Source: Candidatus Obscuribacterales bacterium (GTDB lineage Bacteria > Cyanobacteriota > Vampirovibrionia > Obscuribacterales > Obscuribacteraceae). Taken from it: a stretch of DNA of 64,000 nt. Of the stretch, positions 59,770-64,000 are shown piece by piece. Each line of letters starts with the position of its first letter. The first letter of the stretch is position 1. Both the position numbers and the translations under genes were made by a program. The notes below the pieces were generated by a model. That model was not told the origin of the DNA. It ran no database searches and saw only the letters and a program-made list of their open reading frames with translations. The stretch spans positions 248,001 to 312,000 of the forward strand of contig JAIEOQ010000005.1 in assembly GCA_019750335.1 (NCBI GenBank), in the 5' to 3' direction.

Positions 59770-60435
59770 ATGATGGAGGCTCTTTCAACTGAAGTGCTGC
59801 CGCTTAATGTAATTGTTGCTCAGCGGCGAGCGACTCAAGGCTTTCGCTCGGATCCTATACCGACTCATGTTCTGAAAGAATTGCTGGAGCTTTCTCTTTT
59901 AGCCCCTTCAGGCTATAACTTGCAACCATGGCGTTTGATTCTTGTTCAAGACAAAGATAACAAACGACGCTTGCGAGAAGCGGCTATGAATCAAGCTAAA
60001 GTCGAGGAAGCTCCGGTTGTTATTATTGTTTGTGCTCATCCAAACAGTTGGACTACTGATTTAGATAAAATGCTGGCTCTAAGCAAGGCGCATGGTGCGA
60101 TAACCGACGACGATACTGCTCAGAGTTTGAAAAGTTCTGCCGAAAAATATTTGAGTTCGATTGACAATAAACTCTGGGCGACAAAACAAACGATGATTTT
60201 GTTTACGCAGCTTATGTTGTTGGCCGAAACTTACGGTTTGGATACTGCGCCGATGGAAGGATTCTCGGAAAGCAAAGTCAAGGAGCTCTTCTCGATTCCT
60301 GAGGATCATCTGGTGCTTGCGCTTTTGGCAATTGGCTACGCTGGCAAAGACGATAAGCCTTTTGCCGGGCGTTTCGACCTATCTGATTTAGTTAGTTCGG
60401 AAAATTTCGGACAACCATTAGTTTTCGAAGAATAG
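59770..60435 (+). CDS. nitroreductase-family flavoprotein
   Basis: The 221-residue protein has the FMN-binding start 'RRATQGFRSDPIPTHVLKELLELSLLAPSGYNLQPWRLILVQD' and the late 'LALLAIGYAGKDDKPFAGRFDLSDLV'. It reduces nitro or quinone compounds with NAD(P)H. GGAGG stands four bases before the first of two consecutive ATG codons. It is probably co-transcribed with the upstream oxidoreductase from the ECF promoter at 58581. Confidence 0.92.
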   Translation: MMEALSTEVLPLNVIVAQRRATQGFRSDPIPTHVLKELLELSLLAPSGYNLQPWRLILVQDKDNKRRLREAAMNQAKVEEAPVVIIVCAHPNSWTTDLDKMLALSKAHGAITDDDTAQSLKSSAEKYLSSIDNKLWATKQTMILFTQLMLLAETYGLDTAPMEGFSESKVKELFSIPEDHLVLALLAIGYAGKDDKPFAGRFDLSDLVSSENFGQPLVFEE

Positions 60436-60525
60436 ATTACAAGTAGTGATTAATGTCTTATACCTCTAGTTGAGTAAAATGTACAAAGTACGTGGCCGGA
60501 GGCCAAGTGAATCAGGAGATGCATA

Positions 60526-61929
60526 ATGCACAAAAAGTTCGCTAAAGGAGTGTTGGTATCTCTGTTAACGCTGACATCCATGTCCTTAGGTTTAGGCATT
60601 GTTTATGGACAAGAACTGCAAAAGCAGTCAAGCTACATGCCGGTAGTAATCAAAGAGGCATTTGATGCGGTTGTTGCGCGCATGAGCGGAGCCAAACCGG
60701 CAATTGAAGCTCGGCATCAAGCGTTGCTTGCTTCACGATATGATTTGAGCAACCGACCAGCTCCAGGCGAAACAATGACCGGCGGCAAACCATTGCAAGA
60801 TGGCATTCGAGTTAAGCTCCCGCAAAGTCTGTCTTGGGACGATTTGGCAAATATGCCGGCTGCTGAGATCAAACAAAAAAATCTTTTCCCGCAAGGATTT
60901 CTGCCTCTGCCCCACCCGAATCATCCGGAAGGCGGCATGCTATTTCCTAAGCAAGAGATTGATGAGCTGAATAAGCAAGAAAAGCGTGATTTAACACGTT
61001 TCGATCTCGATTTTGATTTACCGGATCATTTCATACCGAAATTTCCGGCACCAATCTTTTTGACGACACGCCCTGATTTGGGTGATGTGTCAAAAGGCAA
61101 ACTAATTACGATTGATAACTATTACGATACTTTCAACGGAATCTTAAATCCGAAACAGTTGGAAGGTTTGCGTCTTTTAGTTACACCGTTTCCACAGCAA
61201 CAGTTCAATCAAACCGAAGACAGAAGAAGTTTGCGTCCAAGCCGTGGCGTAAGCTGTTTTGATTGCCATGCTAACGGTCATACGAATGCCGCTACTCACT
61301 TGGTTGGAGACATCAGACCACAAGAGTTTCGTCATCGTCTTGATACGCCGACTTTACGTGGGGTGAACATTCAACGTTTGTTCGGTTCGCAACGCGCATT
61401 GAAAACAGTCGAAGACTTTACCGAATTTGAGCAACGTGCCGCTTATTTTGACGGCGATCATGTGATTGCTGCCAAGAAAGGTGTAAACCCGCTTGAGCGC
61501 GGTAGCCAGGTTCATTTTATGTCCGAGTTTGAAGAGCTGCTAGACTTTCCGCCGGCACCGAAGTTGGATGTATTCGGTAAGCTTGATCCGCAACTAGCAA
61601 CACCAGCAGAACTTCGTGGTCAAGCTGTTTTCAACGGCAAAGGACAATGTGCTGTATGTCACGTTGCACCTTATTACACCGATAATTTGATGCATAATTT
61701 GAAAGCCGAACGTTTTTATAATGCACATATGATTAACGGGATGATGGCGTCGGCAGATGGACCGATCAAAACCTTCCCCTTGCGCGGCATCAAAGACAGC
61801 CCGCCCTATTTGCATGACGGTCGCTTACTTACTCTTGAAGATACGGTCGAATATTTCAACTTGATTCTTCAAACTAAGCTTACAAAAGAAGAGAAAAAAG
61901 ACCTGGTTGCTTTCTTGAAAGTACTGTAA
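60526..61929 (+). CDS. exported di-heme cytochrome c peroxidase/MauG-like protein
   Basis: The 467-residue protein has a signal peptide (about residues 1-29) and two heme c sites: 'CFDCHANGH' near 244 and 'CAVCHVAPYY' near 382. 'FPLRGIKDSPPYLHDGRLLTLEDTVEYFN' near the end is the characteristic late motif of di-heme peroxidases, where the conserved pattern supplies a distal ligand. It would act in the periplasm on peroxide or as an electron carrier. CAGGAG precedes the start. No ECF promoter is found upstream; a terminator follows. Confidence 0.88.
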   Translation: MHKKFAKGVLVSLLTLTSMSLGLGIVYGQELQKQSSYMPVVIKEAFDAVVARMSGAKPAIEARHQALLASRYDLSNRPAPGETMTGGKPLQDGIRVKLPQSLSWDDLANMPAAEIKQKNLFPQGFLPLPHPNHPEGGMLFPKQEIDELNKQEKRDLTRFDLDFDLPDHFIPKFPAPIFLTTRPDLGDVSKGKLITIDNYYDTFNGILNPKQLEGLRLLVTPFPQQQFNQTEDRRSLRPSRGVSCFDCHANGHTNAATHLVGDIRPQEFRHRLDTPTLRGVNIQRLFGSQRALKTVEDFTEFEQRAAYFDGDHVIAAKKGVNPLERGSQVHFMSEFEELLDFPPAPKLDVFGKLDPQLATPAELRGQAVFNGKGQCAVCHVAPYYTDNLMHNLKAERFYNAHMINGMMASADGPIKTFPLRGIKDSPPYLHDGRLLTLEDTVEYFNLILQTKLTKEEKKDLVAFLKVL

Positions 61930-61940
61930 GTAAAAAACAA

Positions 61941-61986
61941 AAAGAAAAGAGTCGGTGCAGATATCTGGACCGACTCTTTTCTTTGG
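61941..61986 (+). terminator. intrinsic terminator after the di-heme protein gene
   Basis: AAAGAAAAGAGTCGGT and ACCGACTCTTTTCTTT form a 16-bp stem. The T-rich arm runs directly into the GGAAC of the next promoter. Confidence 0.9.
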
Positions 61987-62009
61987 AACCTTAGTCCCTT
62001 TTTTCTGTC
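61985..62009 (+). promoter_or_regulatory. ECF-type promoter
   Basis: Perfect GGAAC-17-GTCC, ending 44 bases before the ATG at 62054 and inside the track's N-terminal extension. Confidence 0.8.
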
Positions 62010-62053
62010 CTCCTATAGATAACGAATCGCCTAACAAGGGAGATGAAACAATA

Positions 62054-62389
62054 ATGGACAGAAATTATATGGAGCAGCTCATCGGTAAATTAGAGCGTGA
62101 GCGTACTATTCATGGTGAAAAGTTTGGTAAAAACAAGGCTCACGATCAATGTCTTGAACGTTTTGACAAACTCATTGATCAGTTGAAAGCAGAATGTCCT
62201 TGTGAAACTAATATCACCGGTACTGACCATACAGTTAAGGGCGACGAATTTGAAAAAGCTGAAGCGCTGAAAAAACAAGGCGCTTGGTTGGAAGAGCATC
62301 ACCAACCTGTGAAGGCGCAGGCTGTCCAAAATCAGGCTCGTAAAATCGTAGCTAAACAGCTGAATGAAATAGACGGTTTTGATCGCTAA
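62054..62389 (+). CDS. small hydrophilic protein, function unknown
   Basis: The start at 62054 gives 111 residues and lies downstream of a perfect ECF promoter; the track's earlier start runs through promoter and terminator DNA. The product is charged and helical ('MEQLIGKLERERTIHGEKFGKNKAHDQCLERFDKLIDQLKAECPC', 'AEALKKQGAWLEEHHQPVKAQAVQNQARKIVAKQL'). No membrane segment, signal or enzyme motif is seen. The family is not recognised. Confidence 0.75.
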   Translation: MDRNYMEQLIGKLERERTIHGEKFGKNKAHDQCLERFDKLIDQLKAECPCETNITGTDHTVKGDEFEKAEALKKQGAWLEEHHQPVKAQAVQNQARKIVAKQLNEIDGFDR

Positions 62390-62407
62390 TAGCATTCTTT
62401 TTCATAA

Positions 62408-62432
62408 GGAACAAAACGGCATGATTACTGTC
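62408..62432 (+). promoter_or_regulatory. ECF-type promoter, small membrane protein operon
   Basis: Perfect GGAAC-17-GTCT, ending 32 bases before the ATG at 62465. Confidence 0.8.
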
Positions 62433-62464
62433 TTTAAGCTACCAAGTTTTGGAGAGTTTCATTT

Positions 62465-62611
62465 ATGTATACCTTAATCAGTCTCATACTACTTTTGTGG
62501 ATAGCCGGCTTTATATCTAAAATTGGCGGCGGTCTTATTCACGGATTACTTTTAGTTGCCGGTGTATTGTTTGTGCTTGAGATGATCTCCGGACGACGTA
62601 CGGTCGGTTGA
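62465..62611 (+). CDS. 48-aa membrane protein, lmo0937 family
   Basis: This gene is too short for the ORF track. It encodes MYTLISLILLLWIAGFISKIGGG followed by LIHGLLLVAGVLFVLEMISGRRTVG: two membrane helices around a glycine-rich turn and a basic end, which is the pattern of the tiny lmo0937-type membrane proteins found among general-stress genes. GGAGAG lies a few bases upstream, and a perfect ECF promoter ends 32 bases before the ATG. Its TGA overlaps the next ATG (TGATG). Confidence 0.85.
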   Translation: MYTLISLILLLWIAGFISKIGGGLIHGLLLVAGVLFVLEMISGRRTVG

Positions 62612-63114
62612 TGAGTATGCATATTTTGTCTCATGATCTTGACCATAAAAAGTCGTCTGGCGAGAATGAAGCGAAAAAAACAAGCAAAATAGTGGAATTT
62701 ATTCTGCAAGAAGCACGCTTGATTTTACCTGGCTTGCAAGCTTTGTTTGGGTTTCAATTAATCGCTGTTTTCAATCAGGCTTTTGACGAAAAGCTATCTC
62801 AACCGGAGCGAATAATCCATCTGATTGCAATTATGCTAACGATGGTATCGATCGGATTGCTTATGGCGCCGGCTGCTTACGATCGTTTGTGTGAACCGGA
62901 TGGCGTGTCGCCGAAGTTTATCAAACTGGCGACCCTGCTTTTGGCTTTAGGTATGGTTCCGCTTATGTTGTCGATGTGTGCGGATTTTTACTTAATAGCG
63001 AGAATTATTACTGAAAATACTGCCTGGGCGGCTGTTTTGGCGACCGTAGCCTTATTTTTCTTTTCCTGGCTCTGGTTTGTTTTCCCCTGTTGGGATCGAT
63101 CTGCTAAACTATAA
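62611..63114 (+). CDS. four-helix membrane protein, DUF6328-like
   Basis: The start ATG at 62611 overlaps the preceding stop; the track uses a TTG one codon earlier. The 167 residues have four hydrophobic segments and the pattern 'LILPGLQALFGFQLIAVFNQAF', 'LIAIMLTMVSIGLLMAPAAYDRL' that I associate with DUF6328. Its function is unknown. Coupling with the lmo0937-type gene under one ECF promoter suggests envelope stress adaptation. Confidence 0.8.
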   Translation: MSMHILSHDLDHKKSSGENEAKKTSKIVEFILQEARLILPGLQALFGFQLIAVFNQAFDEKLSQPERIIHLIAIMLTMVSIGLLMAPAAYDRLCEPDGVSPKFIKLATLLLALGMVPLMLSMCADFYLIARIITENTAWAAVLATVALFFFSWLWFVFPCWDRSAKL

Positions 63115-63164
63115 ATAAGAATTATGCAGCGTCATCTCCTGGCTATCATACGCAGAGGATTCCT

Positions 63165-63473
63165 ATGAAAATACAGGTTCTGATCTTGACAGTGTCCGTT
63201 GGTTTAACGACGGTTTGTCCGTGTTTTGCTGAACTTAATACACATGCGAGCTCCGAAAGTTATAGTGAAGCTGGCTCAATGGCTGGAAACAATAATGGCT
63301 TTCCAATACTTGGTGGAGCGGCCGAATCGTATGGTGCAGGTGGAGTGATTACTTCCGAGCCGTCTTCAATGCCTAATCCAGGTTTTTATAAGTCGCGTAC
63401 TCCGGTCAAGGAAAAACCGGCAGAACATGAAGTGGTGGGAGACGTTAAAAACTACACTTGGCCACAAAAATAA
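63165..63473 (+). CDS. small exported protein, function unknown
   Basis: The 102-residue product has a signal peptide (MKIQVLILTVSVGLTTVCPCFA) and a Gly/Ser/Pro-rich, probably unstructured mature part ('GSMAGNNNGFPILGGAAESYGAGG'). AGAGGA precedes the ATG. No family is recognised and no ECF promoter is found in front of it. A strong bidirectional terminator follows. Confidence 0.6.
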   Translation: MKIQVLILTVSVGLTTVCPCFAELNTHASSESYSEAGSMAGNNNGFPILGGAAESYGAGGVITSEPSSMPNPGFYKSRTPVKEKPAEHEVVGDVKNYTWPQK

Positions 63474-63490
63474 TTGTCAGATAGACAACA

Positions 63491-63546
63491 AGAGAAGAAG
63501 AGAGATGGTGCAATTGCACCATCTCTCTTCTTCTCTGATATTTTTA
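63491..63546. terminator. bidirectional terminator, perfect palindrome
   Basis: AGAGAAGAAGAGAGATGGTGCAA is followed by its exact complement TTGCACCATCTCTCTTCTTCTCT; atattttt follows on the plus strand. Confidence 0.92.
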
Positions 63547-63554
63547 CGTCAAGC

Positions 63555-63872
63555 TTAAAATATACTGAGGCCGAAGAACTTAAGTAAGTGATGTGAATCT
63601 TTCTTCTTTTTGCTGACAGTTGTTTTTTCAACGCTCGGAGCTACAGATCTAGTTTCAACTGTTGCCGTGCCGGCTGGTTGAACTATAGTTGTACTACCGA
63701 ATGAATCTTGAATCAAAACAGGATCCGCCGGTATAACTGTTGTTGTTGAAGTTTCTACCGGTACAACTTCTTGTGTCGTTTTGATGGTTTCGATATCTCT
63801 GGCGTTGGCACATTGAAAACCAATGGCTGTGCTTAGCGCCAGAAGAATTGCTAAATTTCGTAATCTATCCAT
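63555..63872 (-). CDS. small exported Thr/Val-rich protein, function unknown
   Basis: The 105-residue product has a signal peptide (LRNLAILLALSTAIGFQCANA) and a repetitive Thr/Val/Pro-rich mature region ('VPVETSTTTVIPADPVLIQDSFGSTTIVQPAGTATVE'), with a basic C-terminal patch 'SKKKKDSHHLLKFFG'. A perfect ECF promoter ends 40 bases upstream of the ATG. The family is not recognised; a structural envelope component is possible. Confidence 0.65.
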   Translation of the reverse strand: MDRLRNLAILLALSTAIGFQCANARDIETIKTTQEVVPVETSTTTVIPADPVLIQDSFGSTTIVQPAGTATVETRSVAPSVEKTTVSKKKKDSHHLLKFFGLSIF

Positions 63873-63911
63873 TATAAACTTCCTCTTTGCTGTGATTAAG
63901 GCTGCTTGAGG

Positions 63912-63936
63912 GACGTCCCGTTGCCGGGTTGGTTCC
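63912..63936 (-). promoter_or_regulatory. ECF-type promoter, exported Thr/Val-rich protein gene
   Basis: Minus strand perfect GGAAC-17-GTCC, 40 bases before the ATG at 63872. Confidence 0.8.
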
Positions 63937-64000
63937 CCGACCGCATCCTTGCTTGTTTTACCTTTAGAAAGAGGTAATAAAAAAAAGTGGAACTATTCAG

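Noticed and set aside
1-64000. CRISPR array, rRNA genes, prophage structural genes, replication origin
   Set aside because: No regular short spaced repeats, rRNA-like stretch, phage head/tail genes or DnaA-box cluster were seen.

Overview
The window is 64 kb of a bacterial chromosome of moderate G+C. I think it comes from a non-photosynthetic, diderm-like, environmental heterotroph. The clues are a Tad/Flp-pilus-type protein, a methylcitrate cycle, cobalamin riboswitches, Ku/LigD end joining, many small stress proteins, and a tRNA gene without an encoded CCA. Gene style and content remind me of the Melainabacteria/Obscuribacterales branch of Cyanobacteriota. That is an impression only; no 16S rRNA or other taxonomic marker is present.

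Layout. 1-3.6 kb: core genes (Tad/TadG-like protein running off the left edge, glycerol kinase, pyroglutamyl-peptidase, tRNA-Leu(CAA)). 3.7-6.1 kb: a small mobile patch in which a Fic protein gene of higher G+C lies between two copies of a serine-resolvase gene, one broken, with leftover insertion-sequence ends. 6.4-25.3 kb: a DNA-phosphorothioation defence island. Its leftward arm encodes an Ssp-like modification set (DUF4007/SspB, large ATPase/SspC-like, PAPS-reductase-family/SspD, cysteine desulfurase/SspA) plus the phosphorothioation-associated methyltransferase. Its rightward arm encodes a 1202-aa protein with RNA-polymerase alpha-CTD-like and sigma-region-4-like segments, a PLD-nuclease/helicase 'restriction' protein, a 64-aa protein, a DndD-like SMC ATPase and a Dnd-associated small protein. 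A GIY-YIG nuclease gene and a DGQHR (DndB-like) gene close it from the other side. 25.5-31 kb: a RecB-like nuclease/helicase, RmuC and a secreted protein.

31.3-39.4 kb: two nearly identical cobalamin riboswitches in inverted orientation. One precedes isobutyryl-CoA dehydrogenase, 3-hydroxyisobutyryl-CoA hydrolase, 3-hydroxyisobutyrate dehydrogenase and enoyl-CoA hydratase. The other precedes prpB-prpC-prpD. Together they look like a B12-controlled propionyl-CoA/valine module. 39.5-46.1 kb: a surface-glycan decoration cluster (FkbM methyltransferase, sulfotransferase, SAM methyltransferase, APS kinase, PEP-synthase-like protein, cytidylyltransferase).

46.1-64 kb: a stress region (Hsp20, two hemerythrin-like proteins, Nramp-family transporter, alcohol dehydrogenase, LigD, Ku, pyruvate-oxidase-like enzyme, Gfo/Idh/MocA oxidoreductase, nitroreductase, di-heme peroxidase-like protein and many tiny proteins). 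I find a repeated promoter here: GGAAC, exactly 17 bases, GTC. There are eleven perfect and three one-mismatch copies, all upstream of genes, and most end 31-45 bases before a start codon. This looks like one ECF-sigma (general-stress-type) regulon and is the strongest unlisted signal in the window. The sigma factor itself is not in the window.
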